From Dermabacter sp. (lineage in GTDB: Bacteria; Actinomycetota; Actinomycetes; Actinomycetales; Dermabacteraceae), in NCBI GenBank assembly GCA_030538475.1, contig JAUNTX010000002.1:231026-295025 (forward strand): a stretch of DNA of 64,000 bases, written 5' to 3'. Every line of letters begins with the position of its first letter. Position 1 is the first letter of the stretch. This document shows positions 1-9,234 of the stretch, piece by piece. The translations under genes and the position numbers were made by a program. The notes beneath the pieces are model-generated. The model was not told the origin of the DNA. It searched no databases and was given only the letters and a program-made list of their open reading frames with translations.

Positions 1-484
1 CCCGCTTCGTGGAATACGTATCCGACATGCGGGAACGCTCGTGCCCGGACGCCTGCCCCAGGGCACGGGTCACGCACGGAAGATCCGCCCATTCGGGCCG
101 ATTGCCACACGCCGCGTCCTCCGGGTTGTTCCCGGCGGTATAGGGGATGGTCTTTCGCGTGCCCGCATCGTTACCCGTGGAGCCGGGTGCCCGTGATTCG
201 AGCGTGCGCCCCTTGGCGTCATGAATAACGACGGCGGTGCGCTGCTCGGGATTCGGCGCCTCCGCATCCAGGGTCACCGATGTGGCCTCCTTCACCGGCG
301 TGGTGGGGGCCACGGGGGCCGACGGATCTGCCGGGGCCGACGACGAATCGTCCTGCGGGTCCTGCGGATCAGCCCACGAGGCAGGGGCCAGTTGGAGCCC
401 GATGGCGAACACCAGGAGGAAGCTCAGCAGCCAGGTGAGCCGGAAAAAACGATGCCGTGAATCCACGGGAAACAGCACGGACAT
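1..484 (-). CDS. Secreted protein, C-terminus cut off by the window edge
   Basis: An open frame runs leftward from an ATG at 484 and leaves the window with no stop, giving at least 161 residues. An AAGGA Shine-Dalgarno lies just upstream of the ATG. The N-terminus is a typical Sec signal peptide: basic residues (DSRHRFFR), a hydrophobic core (LLSFLLVFAIGL) and a likely cleavage after ASWA around residue 37. A Pro/Ala/Ser/Asp linker follows, then a soluble segment with two cysteines that could pair. I do not recognise the family. It is divergent from the TetR gene at 838, so that regulator may control it, which is inference from position only. Confidence 0.7.
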   Translation of the reverse strand, partial: MSVLFPVDSRHRFFRLTWLLSFLLVFAIGLQLAPASWADPQDPQDDSSSAPADPSAPVAPTTPVKEATSVTLDAEAPNPEQRTAVVIHDAKGRTLESRAPGSTGNDAGTRKTIPYTAGNNPEDAACGNRPEWADLPCVTRALGQASGHERSRMSDTYSTKR

Positions 485-837
485 GAGGAGTCCTTGAAGC
501 AGGGCACACGGCTGCGGGTAGCCTCACGCAGGGGTGTGGGACAACGAGAAAAGGGGGTGCTGACGCGCGAGATGTGGGGACACCCCCGCGCGGGCGTGAT
601 GCTCAGCCGTAGGTAACGGTCACTTCCGAGTGACGTGCCGTGCAGACTCGCTGATCGATATTCATGTGCATCGCAGGCTCTCCTTGCCTACTCGCGGCGT
701 CCCTGCCGCTCCATCCCCCCGAACTCGGAGATTGAGCACAGAGTACACTAAGGAAAGCGGTACGACGCACCACCTTTCGTTCAGCGTGTCACGCCCAGCA
801 GAACCCACGAAAGCCCAGGAAGGCGGAAGGCACGGCC
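485..837. promoter_or_regulatory. Divergent intergenic region with overlapping -10-like elements
   Basis: This gap separates the leftward secreted protein from the rightward TetR gene. A rightward TACACT (744-749) and a leftward TACTCT (complement of 740-745) overlap, as in divergent promoters where one regulator could control both directions. No convincing -35 element is visible for either. The gap also holds the 22-codon leftward frame at 603-671 and a GC-rich hairpin (581-598, seven-position stem with one mismatch) between that frame and the secreted gene. Confidence 0.35.
603..671 (-). CDS. Candidate 22-residue leader peptide
   Basis: The leftward frame encodes MHMNIDQRVCTARHSEVTVT followed by YG. 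It has a strong Shine-Dalgarno (AAGGAGA) seven bases before the ATG, better than most genes here. It ends about 118 bases before the start of the secreted-protein gene, with a GC hairpin in between. That layout fits a translated leader or attenuator, or simply a small protein. It contains one cysteine and two histidines but no run of one amino acid that would reveal an attenuation signal. I know of no family match. Confidence 0.35.
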   Translation of the reverse strand: MHMNIDQRVCTARHSEVTVTYG

Positions 838-1446
838 ATGACCCGTCAGGGACCGGATGCCGGAACCCCCACGCGTCTGGGCATCGCCCTCAAGCAGAGC
901 CTTCGCACCACGCCACTCGCGAAAGTGAAGGTCTCCGCCCTGGCCTCGGCGGCAGGCATCAGCAGGCAGGCGTTCTACTACCACTTCTCGAGCGTGAACG
1001 ACCTGGCCGTGTGGGTGTTCCAGAACGAGATCGCCGCGCACATCATGGCGCACGCCAGCTACGCCGCGTGGCCCGCGGGCTTCACCCGCCTGCTCGCCTA
1101 CATGCGGCTGCACAAGAGCCAGACCTACGCCGTCATCGATTCCCTCAGCCACGAAGAACTCGAAAGCTTCTTCTTCGCAACCCTGCACGACATGATGGCC
1201 GTGATCGTGGCCGAACTCGAAGGCGACCTCGTGCTCACCGACGAATCGCGCGCCTTCGTGATCGAACACTTCACCCTGAGCGTGCTCGGCCACCTCCTGC
1301 ACTGGTTCGCGAACGACATGAAGCCGCACCCGAGGATCCTCGTGGCCAACATCGAGAAGATCTCCCGCGGGGCGGTCCGCGCCTCCCTCGAACGCTTCGC
1401 GGTGGAAACGCCGCCGGGCCTGGTCAGGTCCCGCAGTAGCTCGTGA
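838..1446 (+). CDS. TetR/AcrR-family transcriptional regulator
   Basis: The protein has 202 residues, a normal length for TetR. The N-terminal helix-turn-helix lies at about residues 27-52 and includes SALASAAGISRQAFYYHF, the TetR signature with the aromatic YYHF end of the recognition helix. The C-terminal ligand domain looks like the DhaS/TetR_C_8 type found in regulators of dihydroxyacetone kinase genes, but no dha genes are in view, so the ligand is unknown. An AAGG-rich Shine-Dalgarno precedes the ATG. The 3' end overlaps the convergent selO gene by 23 bases. The neighbouring divergent secreted-protein gene is the most obvious candidate target. Confidence 0.8.
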   Translation: MTRQGPDAGTPTRLGIALKQSLRTTPLAKVKVSALASAAGISRQAFYYHFSSVNDLAVWVFQNEIAAHIMAHASYAAWPAGFTRLLAYMRLHKSQTYAVIDSLSHEELESFFFATLHDMMAVIVAELEGDLVLTDESRAFVIEHFTLSVLGHLLHWFANDMKPHPRILVANIEKISRGAVRASLERFAVETPPGLVRSRSSS

Positions 1447-3073
1447 AACCGCGCGCCCCCGGCGGCGGCACCTCGAGGTCCGCAAACTCGGCCCGCCGCG
1501 TGAACGGATCCCGGATCGCGGCCACGAGGGATTCGAGGGGCGCCATGTTCCCCGAGACGGCCTCCGCGAGCGCGCGCTCCACGTGGCGATTGCGGGGAAT
1601 ATAGACGGGGTTCGCGGCGCGCATCCGAGCCGCGGCGTCGGCGTTCAGAGCACCGTCGGCACGTGCGCCGTCGGTACGAGCGCCGCCGGCCCCTCCCCCG
1701 AGCGATGCGTGCAGCTCCCGCCACCGCGCGAGCCACGTGTGCGCCGTGCCCGGCATTCGGGTGAGACTCGGCAGCTGCGACGGATCCTCGGCGAGCGTGC
1801 GGAAGAAGATCGTGAAGTCCACGCTGTCCGCGTCCAGCATGTCCAGGGCGGATTCGGCCACGGCCGATACCTCCCGCTCCTCCGCCTCGCTCTCCGGCGC
1901 CCGCACCCCCAGTTTTCGGGCGAACACGCGCGCAAACTCCGCCCGGTACCGCTGCTCGAAGTGGGTGAGCACGCCGCTTGCCCGCTCAACCGCCTCGTTC
2001 GGGTTCTCCGGGTCGATCAGGTCCAGGAGTGATTCGGCGAGGCGCGCCAGGTTCCACTGCGCCATCGCGGGCTGGTTCCGGTAGGAATAGCGGCCCTCGC
2101 GGTCAATCGAGCTGAAGACCGCCGCGTGTGAGAAGTCGTCGATGAACGCGCACGGCCCGAAATCGATGGACTCGCCGGAGATGCTCATGTTGTCGGTGTT
2201 CATCACCCCGTGCACGAAGCCGATCCCCATCCACGCGGCCACGAGCGCGGCCTGGCGTTCGGCCACGGCCCGCAGCAGCGTCAGGGCGGGCGGTTCGGGC
2301 GCGCCCTGGATCGCCGACGGGGCCGTGGTGGCCAACGGGGCCGGGGTGGCCGACGGGTCCGTGGTAGCCGACGGGCCCGCGGCATCACCCGCGTTCCCAC
2401 TGTGGCGCTCGAGCGCGTAGGCCACGAGCCGTTCTCGCTCGGCCCGCTCAAGGTGCAGCGCCGCGTACTGGAAGGTGCCCACCCGCAGGTGGCTTGCGGC
2501 GGTCCTCACGAGGATGCCCGCGGGCTCCGGCACCGGGCTGCGGCGGCGCACCTGCTCGCCCGTGGCGAGCACGGCGAGAGTGCGCGTCGTGGGCACGCCG
2601 AGCGCCGCGAGCGCTTCGGAGATGACGTATTCGCGCAGCATTGCGGCCAGCGGCGCCTTCCCGTCGGCCCCCGCCCGGGCAAAGGGGGTGCGGCCGCTGC
2701 CCTTGAGGTGGATGTCCGCGAGGGCCCCGCCCTCGGTGCGGGCTTCGCCTACCAGGTGCGCGCGCCCATCGCCCAGCTCGGGGCTGAAGTGGCCGAACTG
2801 GTGGCCCGCATAGGCTTCGGCAACGGTGCGGGAGGCAGCTTCCGTCGGCTGCCCAGCACCCGTGCCCGTGCCCGTGAGCCACCGGATACCGTCGGCCCCC
2901 GCCAACCATGCCGGGTCGCAGCCAAGCGCCCGGGCCACGTCCTCGTTCACCACGAGCGCGCGCGTGCCCTCCGGCACATCCGGGACGCTGGCGCGCACGA
3001 GGCCCGGGAAAGCGTCGGCGTAGGTGTGAACGAGCGGCGGGGCGGTGGTCATAGCCTCCACGGTAGCGCGCAC
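1424..3073 (-). CDS. selO: Protein adenylyltransferase SelO (YdiU/UPF0061)
   Basis: SelO is a pseudokinase-fold enzyme that transfers AMP from ATP to protein hydroxyl groups. Family motifs are clear: GDGRAHLVGE at 101-110, HLKGSGRTPFAR at 122-133, HGVMNTDNMSI at about 288-298 and DFGP at 304-307. The C-terminus ends in YCGT, so a cysteine sits third from the end, as in E. coli SelO, where that residue forms a redox-active disulfide. Residues about 225-262 are a low-complexity Ala/Ser/Thr/Pro insert that makes it longer than typical (549 versus about 480). The open frame starts at a GTG; an ATG seven codons later (3052), with GGAGG close upstream, is an alternative start. Confidence 0.9.
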   Translation of the reverse strand: MRATVEAMTTAPPLVHTYADAFPGLVRASVPDVPEGTRALVVNEDVARALGCDPAWLAGADGIRWLTGTGTGAGQPTEAASRTVAEAYAGHQFGHFSPELGDGRAHLVGEARTEGGALADIHLKGSGRTPFARAGADGKAPLAAMLREYVISEALAALGVPTTRTLAVLATGEQVRRRSPVPEPAGILVRTAASHLRVGTFQYAALHLERAERERLVAYALERHSGNAGDAAGPSATTDPSATPAPLATTAPSAIQGAPEPPALTLLRAVAERQAALVAAWMGIGFVHGVMNTDNMSISGESIDFGPCAFIDDFSHAAVFSSIDREGRYSYRNQPAMAQWNLARLAESLLDLIDPENPNEAVERASGVLTHFEQRYRAEFARVFARKLGVRAPESEAEEREVSAVAESALDMLDADSVDFTIFFRTLAEDPSQLPSLTRMPGTAHTWLARWRELHASLGGGAGGARTDGARADGALNADAAARMRAANPVYIPRNRHVERALAEAVSGNMAPLESLVAAIRDPFTRRAEFADLEVPPPGARGFTSYCGT

Positions 3074-3238
3074 TGTTCGCCGTGATATCGCTCGCCGTTC
3101 AGGTCCGGGACCATGGTGAGTTACGCAAATGGGCTAGGCGGATATACGCTCGATTCGGCGCGCCTTCTCACGCGCCAGCGCCCGCGCGCACCCTCCCTGA
3201 CGAGCCCTCCTTTCCCACGCCAGAAACGAGTCCCCTCC

Positions 3239-4864
3239 ATGCCGCAGACCGTCCTCAAAACCCCCCGAAATGCCGGCTTTCTGGGCGCGGACCGCTGGTG
3301 GCACGTGAGTTTCGGCTCGCTCATGCTCATCACCCTCGTACTGTTCCTCGTGTGGGCCTATGGCTACGTGCCCGCGGAACACTTCACGCTCCTGCTGGTC
3401 ACCGCGATGTTCCTGGGCCTGTTCATGGCGTTCAACATCGGCGGCAACGACGTGGCCAACTCCTTCGGCACGTCCGTGGGTGCGGGCACGCTGACCATGA
3501 AGCAGGCGCTCGTGATCGCGGCGGTGTTCGAGGTCTCGGGCGCGGTCATCGCGGGCGGCGAGGTGACCGAGACGGTGCGCAGCGGCATCGTGAGCCTCGA
3601 CGGCATCGCCACGAACCCCATGGATTTCGTCTACATCATGATGGCGGCCCTGTTCGGGGCGGCGATCTGGCTGCTCATCGCCACGAAGTTCGGCCTGCCG
3701 GTCTCCACCACCCACTCGATCATCGGCGCCATCGTGGGCGCCTCCCTCACCGTGGGCGCGATCACCGGCACGGGCACGCTCGACATGGTGCAGTGGGATC
3801 AGATCGGGCAGATCGCCGTGAGCTGGGTACTGTCCCCACTGCTCGGCGGCATCATGGCGTACCTCCTGTTCGGGTTCATCAAGCGGCACATCTTGCTCTA
3901 CAACGAGAAGGCCGACAGGCGCCTGCAGCAGCTCAAGCAGGAGTTCATCGAACAGTCCGGCGCGAACGAGGAGCATCTGGACCGGATTGGCGAGATCCAG
4001 CAGTCCGCGTACGCGAACGCGCGCCTGCCGAAGGACGAGGGAGCGGAACTAGCAGCGGCGGCCCGGGCTGCCCTGGCCGACGGTGACGACCCTTCCGCCG
4101 AAGCGAAGTTCGACCGGGCCCTCAAGCAACTAGACAAGGGCGTGAACGAGGTCCGCGCGCACCGCGCCCTCACCGTGTGGGTGCCGCTGCTGGCCGCCGC
4201 GGGCGCCATGATCATCACCTCGATGCTTCTGTTCAAGGGGCTGTCCAACCTCAACCTCGAGTTCACCACCACGCAGACGGTCATCCTGCTCATCATGATC
4301 GGCACCCTCACGTGGTTCGCCATGTCGATGTTTGCGAACACGCTGCAGGGCAAGTCGCTTTCGCGCGCCACGTTCGTGCTGTTCTCGTGGATGCAGGTGT
4401 TCACCGCGGCCGCGTTCGCGTTCTCTCACGGCTCGAACGACATCGCGAACGCGATCGGCCCGTTCGCGGCGGTGCTCGATGTGCTCAAGACCGGCGGCGT
4501 GAGCGATCAGGCCGTGATCCCCGGCCCGGTGCTGCTCGCCTTCGGCGTCTCGCTCGTGGCGGGCCTGTGGTTCATTGGCCGCAACGTCATCCAGACGGTC
4601 GGCACGAGCCTCACGAAGATGCACCCCTCCTCCGGTTTCGCCGCCGAGCTCGCCGCCGCATCCGTGGTTATGCTCGCCTCGCAGCTGGGCCTGCCCGTGA
4701 GCTCCACCCACATCCTCATCGGCGCCGTGCTCGGCGTGGGCCTCGTGAACCGCGCCGCGAACTGGCGCATGATGAAGCCCATCGGCCTGGCCTGGGTGAT
4801 CACCCTGCCCGTGGCCGCCGGGATCGGCGCCATCGGCGTGATCCTGCTGCGCCTCATTTTCTAG
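3239..4864 (+). CDS. Inorganic phosphate transporter, PiT family
   Basis: This is a low-affinity phosphate:cation symporter of the inner membrane (PF01384). Both inverted-repeat signatures are present: [17 protein letters not shown] at about residues 68-84 and [14 protein letters not shown] at about 395-410. There are about ten to twelve hydrophobic segments, split by a charged cytoplasmic loop (about residues 220-300, rich in Glu, Ala and Lys), as in longer PiT proteins. I chose the ATG at 3239 (541 residues), because the upstream 42 codons of open frame read as non-membrane Arg/Pro-rich sequence. A TACGCT-like -10 near 3146 would give a roughly 80-base leader. No phoU-like gene adjoins it. 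Confidence 0.9.
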   Translation: MPQTVLKTPRNAGFLGADRWWHVSFGSLMLITLVLFLVWAYGYVPAEHFTLLLVTAMFLGLFMAFNIGGNDVANSFGTSVGAGTLTMKQALVIAAVFEVSGAVIAGGEVTETVRSGIVSLDGIATNPMDFVYIMMAALFGAAIWLLIATKFGLPVSTTHSIIGAIVGASLTVGAITGTGTLDMVQWDQIGQIAVSWVLSPLLGGIMAYLLFGFIKRHILLYNEKADRRLQQLKQEFIEQSGANEEHLDRIGEIQQSAYANARLPKDEGAELAAAARAALADGDDPSAEAKFDRALKQLDKGVNEVRAHRALTVWVPLLAAAGAMIITSMLLFKGLSNLNLEFTTTQTVILLIMIGTLTWFAMSMFANTLQGKSLSRATFVLFSWMQVFTAAAFAFSHGSNDIANAIGPFAAVLDVLKTGGVSDQAVIPGPVLLAFGVSLVAGLWFIGRNVIQTVGTSLTKMHPSSGFAAELAAASVVMLASQLGLPVSSTHILIGAVLGVGLVNRAANWRMMKPIGLAWVITLPVAAGIGAIGVILLRLIF

Positions 4865-4910
4865 CCCGACGCGGTTTTTCTTCTCGCGGCGACACCGCCC
4901 GGGGCGTGCC

Positions 4911-4923
4911 ACAACAGTGTTGT
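4911..4923. repeat. Short perfect palindrome upstream of the epimerase gene
   Basis: ACAACAGTGTTGT is a perfect 13-base inverted repeat (6-base arms around one G). It ends about 25 bases before the -10 of the following leaderless gene, a position suited to an operator. No regulator can be assigned. Confidence 0.3.
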
Positions 4924-4960
4924 CAGCCGGCCCCCACCGGAGGCGTTTACGCTGGTCACC

Positions 4961-5806
4961 ATGCGTATTGCAATGACTGGCAGTCACGGCCTCATCGGTT
5001 CGGCGCTCACGAGCGCCCTGGAGGCGGACGGCCACACCGTCACCCGGCTGGGGCGCGAGGGCGCCTATTCGCTCGCCGATCAGGATGCGGTGGTGAACCT
5101 CGCGGGCGCGGGCATCGCGAACAAGCGGTGGAGCGAGGACCGCCAGTTGGAGATCTATACCTCCCGCATCGACGTCACCCGCCGCGTGGTCGATGCCCTC
5201 GCCGTCGAGGCGGAGCGCGGCCACTCCCTCGTGTTCCTCAGCGGTTCGGCCGTGGGCTTCTACGGCAGCCGCACGTCGGAGGAACTGACGGAAACGTCCG
5301 AGGCGGGGACGGGTTTTCTGGCCGACGTGGTGCAGGACTGGGAAGACGAAGCCGTGCAGGCGCACGCGAGCCACCGCACGGTGCTGCTACGCACGGGGCA
5401 CGTACTAGCCGCCCGCGGCGGGCTCCTGGGCCCCCAGCGGCCCCTGTTTCAGCTGGGCCTCGGCGGTCCACTCGGCAACGGCACGCAGTTCCTGTCGTGG
5501 ATCACCCTCGAAGACTACGTGCGCGCCGCCATCCACCTGCTCACCGCGAGCTCGCTTGAGGGCCCGGTGAACATGACGGGCCCGGCCCCGGTGCGTCAGC
5601 GCGACTTCGCGCGTGCCTTCGGCGCCTCACTGAACCGGCCCGCCGTACTGCCCACCCCCATGGTCGCACCGCGGCTGCTGCTCGGCAACGAAATGGTGGA
5701 AGAACTGCTACTCGCGAGCCAGCGCGCCCTACCCGACGCCCTCCTGACCGACGGGTTTGTCTTCCGCCATACCGAGGTGCAAGGGGCGCTGAACTCGCTC
5801 CGTTAG
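4961..5806 (+). CDS. TIGR01777-family NAD(P)-binding epimerase/SDR protein
   Basis: The 281-residue protein starts with the Rossmann motif MRIAMTGSHGLIGSAL (G7, G10, G13). It carries the family hallmarks NLAGAGIANKRW and SGSAVGFYG, which place it with the YfcH/SDR39U1 group (TIGR01777). It probably acts on a sugar-nucleotide-like substrate, but no substrate is established for the family. A C-terminal DUF1731-like region (PTPMVAPRLLLGNEMVEELL) is present. The start looks leaderless: TACGCT at 4948-4953 is followed by seven bases and the ATG. Confidence 0.85.
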   Translation: MRIAMTGSHGLIGSALTSALEADGHTVTRLGREGAYSLADQDAVVNLAGAGIANKRWSEDRQLEIYTSRIDVTRRVVDALAVEAERGHSLVFLSGSAVGFYGSRTSEELTETSEAGTGFLADVVQDWEDEAVQAHASHRTVLLRTGHVLAARGGLLGPQRPLFQLGLGGPLGNGTQFLSWITLEDYVRAAIHLLTASSLEGPVNMTGPAPVRQRDFARAFGASLNRPAVLPTPMVAPRLLLGNEMVEELLLASQRALPDALLTDGFVFRHTEVQGALNSLR

Positions 5807-5854
5807 CCCCAGCGCGCGCCCGCATCGGGGCCCGTCGGCCCTACACTTATGCCC

Positions 5855-6736
5855 ATGCCCCGATTTTCGCGCGCGCAGATTGCCCGCCGCCGACGCATCG
5901 CCGCCGCGATTCTCGCCGCCGCACTCGTCCTTGTTCTTGGCGCCTGTTCCATCCTCGTGACCCGCGCGCTGACCACCGCATTCACGATGCCGGAGGTTCA
6001 CGAGGCGAACAACGCCGCCGCGACCGTGGCCTCCACACCCGCCGACGCCCGCTCGCGCACCCAGCTGCTCGGCGACACCGAGCTGGCCGAGGGTGAGGCG
6101 ATGGGCATCGACGTGTCGGTCCACCAGGGCACGATTGACTGGCAGGGCGTCGCCGCCGACGGCTACTCCTTCGCGTACATCAAGGCCACCGAAGGCGCGA
6201 ACTACACGGACCCGCAGTTCGAGGCGAATTGGACGGGCGCACAAGCCGAAGGCGTCACGGTGGGCGCCTACCACTACTTCACGCTGTGTTCGTCGGGGGC
6301 GGCGCAGGCACGCGACTTCCTCGCCACCGTGCCCGTGGGCGATGCCCACCTGCCGCCCGCGCTCGACCTCGAGTTCGATGGGGCGTGCGACGAGCGGCCC
6401 GAGGCCAGCCGCGCCCAGGCCGAAATCGACGACTTCCTGCGCATCGTGGAAGCCGAATGGGGCCGCCGCGCGGTCATCTATTCCAGCCGGGAATGGCGCG
6501 AACACTACGGTCTGCCCGCGGCCGACGGGCGCCCCGACTGGCTCTTTTCCGACACGGGCCGCCCGGAGACCGACGACTGGTCGGTGTGGCAGTTCCGGTT
6601 CGACGGCGAGGTCACGGGCATCGAGGGCCCCGTGGATATCGACGTGGTGCGGATCGAAGAGCTCCGCTCCCACGCCACGCTCAGCGAGGCCGACCGCGAG
6701 GAGCTGGCTCGGGCCCTCAAGGACGCCGGGCTCTAA
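5855..6736 (+). CDS. GH25 lysozyme (muramidase), membrane-anchored or secreted
   Basis: An N-terminal hydrophobic segment (IAAAILAAALVLVLGACSIL) follows a very basic stretch. It acts as a signal anchor or, less likely, a lipoprotein signal (GAC). The GH25 domain spans about residues 80-275: GIDVSVHQGTIDW at its start, YIKATEGANY, and LDLEFDG, whose acidic residues form the family's catalytic centre. GH25 enzymes cleave the MurNAc-GlcNAc bond of peptidoglycan, so a role in wall turnover is likely. Two in-frame ATGs exist (5849, 5855). I prefer 5855, because TACACT at 5842-5847 lies seven bases before it, matching the leaderless pattern. It ends 10 bases from the convergent pyrG stop. Confidence 0.88.
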   Translation: MPRFSRAQIARRRRIAAAILAAALVLVLGACSILVTRALTTAFTMPEVHEANNAAATVASTPADARSRTQLLGDTELAEGEAMGIDVSVHQGTIDWQGVAADGYSFAYIKATEGANYTDPQFEANWTGAQAEGVTVGAYHYFTLCSSGAAQARDFLATVPVGDAHLPPALDLEFDGACDERPEASRAQAEIDDFLRIVEAEWGRRAVIYSSREWREHYGLPAADGRPDWLFSDTGRPETDDWSVWQFRFDGEVTGIEGPVDIDVVRIEELRSHATLSEADREELARALKDAGL

Positions 6737-6746
6737 CCTTGCCCGC

Positions 6747-8573
6747 CTACCCCTGCTGCCGTTCGAGCGCCGCCTGCACGAGCCCCGCGAACAGTGGGTG
6801 CGGCCGCGTGGGCCGCGACGCCAGCTCGGGGTGGGCCTGCGTCGCCACGTAGTAGGGGTGCTCGCTGCGCGGAAGCTCCACGAACTCGACGAGGGAGCCG
6901 TCGGGCGAGGTGCCGCTGATGACGAGGCCCGCGTCCGTGAGTTGCTCGCGGTAGGCGTTGTTGACCTCGTAGCGGTGGCGGTGCCGCTCGCTCACGTCGG
7001 TCCCGCCGTAGGTCTCGGCCACCACGGACCCGGGGGTGAGGGTCGCCGGGTACAGGCCCAGGCGCATCGTGCCGCCCAGGTCTCCCGCACCGCCCACGAA
7101 CCGCTTCTGCTCCTCGATGGTCGCGATGACCGGAGTGGACGCCTCGGGATCGAACTCGGTGGAGGACGCCTCAACAAGGCCCGCGACCGAGCGCGCGTAT
7201 TCGAGCACCATGCACTGCAGGCCAAGGCAGAGACCCAGGGTGGGCAGGCCCGTGGTGCGGGCATGGGTGAGGGCGCCCAGCTTGCCATCGAGCCCGCGAA
7301 TGCCGAACCCGCCCGGCACACACACGGCATCCACGCCCGCGAGCGCGGCCGCCGCCCCGTCGGCGCTCTCGCACGTATCCGACGCCACCCAGCGAATCAC
7401 CACCCGCGCGCCATGGGCGAACCCGCCCGCGCGCAGGGCCTCGCTCACGGACAGGTAGGCGTCCGGCAGGTCCACGTACTTGCCCACGAGCGCCACGGTG
7501 ACCTCCCGCGTCGGCGCGTGAACGGCCTCGAGCAGCCGGTCCCACTCCTGCATGCGGGCCTCGCCGTAAGGCAGATCGAAGTAGTCAAGGATCGTTGTGT
7601 CGAGACCCTGGGCCAGCAGGGTCGCGGGAATGTCATAGATCGACGCGGCATCCGGGCACGAGACCACGGCGTCCACGTCAACGTCGCACGCATCGGCCAC
7701 CTTCTCCCGCATCGCGTCCGGCACCTCGCGGTCGCTGCGCAGCACGAGCGCATCGGGTTGAATACCGAGGCTGCGAAGGGCCGCCACCGAATGCTGCGTG
7801 GGCTTCGTCTTCAGCTCCTTCGCGGGGCCAATGAACGGAATTAGCGACACGTGCAGGTAGAACACGTTCGTGCGGCCCAGGTCGCGGCGCACCTGCCGGG
7901 CGGCCTCGATGAACGGCTGCGACTCGATATCGCCCACGGTGCCGCCAATTTCCGTGATGATGATGTCCGGCGCCTCGCCGCCGTCAGGCACGTGATCGGC
8001 ATGCCACCGCATCCGCGCCTTCAACTCGTCGGTAATGTGCGGGATCACCTGCACGGTCTGCCCCAAATATTCGCCGCGCCGCTCCTTCGCAATCACCGAC
8101 GAATACACCTGCCCCGTGGTCACGTTCGAGAGCGCATCCAGGTCCTCATCGAGGAACCGCTCGTAATGGCCAATGTCGAGATCGGTCTCCGCCCCATCGT
8201 TCGTCACGAACACCTCGCCGTGCTGGAACGGGTTCATTGTGCCCGGGTCAACGTTGAGGTACGGATCGAGCTTCTGCATCGTGACCTTCAGCCCGCGCGC
8301 CTTCAGCAGGCGGCCCAGCGACGACGCCGTGAGGCCCTTACCAAGCGAACTCACCACCCCGCCCGTCACAAAAATATGGCGGGTCACCTTGGCGGGCGAG
8401 GATTCGGCGCCGGGTTTGGGTGCGGCGGCGGTGCCCGGGGCGGTGCCGGAGTCGGGGGTAGTGCTGGGTGCAGGGGCCGACGGGGGCAGGGCCGACGACG
8501 GCGAAGCAACAGGGCTGGTGTGCGGCGCGACGGCGCCTTCTCGTGATTTCTCCACGGAGTTTGAGCCTATCAC
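6747..8573 (-). CDS. pyrG: CTP synthase
   Basis: CTP synthase makes CTP from UTP, ATP and glutamine in the cytoplasm. The synthetase domain carries the P-loop-like [20 protein letters not shown] (about residues 69-88) and [16 protein letters not shown]. The C-terminal class I glutaminase has [10 protein letters not shown] with the nucleophile Cys and the QAHPE His/Glu pair. The protein has 608 residues, longer than the usual 530-560, because of about 60 low-complexity Ala/Pro/Ser/Thr residues before the conserved core at [10 protein letters not shown]. The frame begins at a GTG (8573), and a second GTG six codons later is possible. The catalytic domains look intact. Confidence 0.93.
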   Translation of the reverse strand: MIGSNSVEKSREGAVAPHTSPVASPSSALPPSAPAPSTTPDSGTAPGTAAAPKPGAESSPAKVTRHIFVTGGVVSSLGKGLTASSLGRLLKARGLKVTMQKLDPYLNVDPGTMNPFQHGEVFVTNDGAETDLDIGHYERFLDEDLDALSNVTTGQVYSSVIAKERRGEYLGQTVQVIPHITDELKARMRWHADHVPDGGEAPDIIITEIGGTVGDIESQPFIEAARQVRRDLGRTNVFYLHVSLIPFIGPAKELKTKPTQHSVAALRSLGIQPDALVLRSDREVPDAMREKVADACDVDVDAVVSCPDAASIYDIPATLLAQGLDTTILDYFDLPYGEARMQEWDRLLEAVHAPTREVTVALVGKYVDLPDAYLSVSEALRAGGFAHGARVVIRWVASDTCESADGAAAALAGVDAVCVPGGFGIRGLDGKLGALTHARTTGLPTLGLCLGLQCMVLEYARSVAGLVEASSTEFDPEASTPVIATIEEQKRFVGGAGDLGGTMRLGLYPATLTPGSVVAETYGGTDVSERHRHRYEVNNAYREQLTDAGLVISGTSPDGSLVEFVELPRSEHPYYVATQAHPELASRPTRPHPLFAGLVQAALERQQG

Positions 8574-9012
8574 CGGGCCCTCGCGCCGATCCGGCGCCCC
8601 GGCGCCCGAGACGCTGCGTCACGAAACGGTCACGGCGCCTTCCGCGTGGGGGGAGGTGGGGTGGTCCATGAACCACGCCCGTACGGCCTGCGTGTTTCTC
8701 GAATCGCCGTGTTTCTCATGTCGGGAAACAGCGCGTTTCGCGAAACACTTCGCGCGAAGGACTCTCCTGTCCGCGTGGAGAATGCGGAGAAGTAGTTCGC
8801 TTGACCTCGGGGTCGGGCCAATGTGAGGACCCCCGCGGTGCGCATCATCGCCAGAGACGATGAGAGGCTGCGGGGGGACTATTGGTTCCAAGTTTAGCAA
8901 CGATGAGCCACCCTCTTCCACCCCGTGCACCGCGGGCGGGGCGTGGCGAGCAGCACAAAACCCCCGAACCCGGAGGTTCGAGGGTTTCCTATGTCCTGAC
9001 ACAGGACAAAAG
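8574..9012. promoter_or_regulatory. pyrG upstream region with nested symmetric half-sites
   Basis: No convincing gene lies here. The notable content is a symmetric array: TGTTTC at 8693-8698 and 8710-8715, and its complement GAAACA at 8725-8730 and 8742-8747. All four share one dyad centre at 8720, with arms offset by 17 bases on each side. TTTCGCGAAA (8736-8745) overlaps the last arm. The half-site equals the outer half of parS, but the central CACGTG is absent. The array sits about 120-175 bases upstream of the pyrG start. Confidence 0.4.
8961..8987 (-). terminator. Intrinsic terminator after tRNA-Leu
   Basis: Leftward, the transcript of the tRNA gene runs into CGAACC-tccg-GGTTCG, extended by AACCC/GGGGT outer pairs, followed by a run of Ts (the AAAA at 8957-8960 on the + strand). 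It lies about 30 bases beyond the tRNA 3' end, so termination after tRNA-Leu is likely. Confidence 0.65.
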
Positions 9013-9096
9013 TGCGCAAGGGGGGACTTGAACCCCCACGCCCGCTAGGGCACACGGACCTGAACCGTGCGCGTCTACCAATTCCGCCACTTGCGC
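9013..9096 (-). tRNA. tRNA-Leu (anticodon CAG)
   Basis: The acceptor stem GCGCAAG pairs with CTTGCGC. The anticodon loop is TTCAGGT in an ACGG/CCGT stem. The long variable arm (GCCCTAGCGGGC) is typical of class II tRNA-Leu, and the T-arm GGGGGTTCAAGTCCCCC is intact. The discriminator is A and CCA is not encoded, consistent with need for the CCA-adding enzyme at 16.9-18.4 kb. Confidence 0.95.
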
Positions 9097-9147
9097 GAAT
9101 GCTTCGGCACCAGGCGATGGACGCACCGAGACCGAAGATTTATCCAC

Positions 9148-9176
9148 TATAACGGCGTGTGAACTGGCCTCATAAT
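9148..9176 (-). promoter_or_regulatory. Probable tRNA-Leu promoter
   Basis: Leftward -10 TATAGT (complement of 9148-9153) is preceded, about 18 bases upstream, by TTATGA as a weak -35. It is placed about 50 bases before the tRNA 5' end. Confidence 0.5.
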
Positions 9177-9234
9177 CAGCGGGAGGGCTGCGTGGCGCAT
9201 GCCACTGGCGGGTGGTGCGGGTCTGATCTGGCGG

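Noticed and set aside
8619..9002. Leftward 127-codon frame upstream of pyrG
   Set aside because: It has no start signal or family match and covers the regulatory half-sites and the tRNA terminator.
8993..9007. GTCCTGACACAGGAC hairpin next to tRNA-Leu as a terminator
   Set aside because: It has no T-tract on either strand; the hairpin at 8961-8987 is the better terminator.
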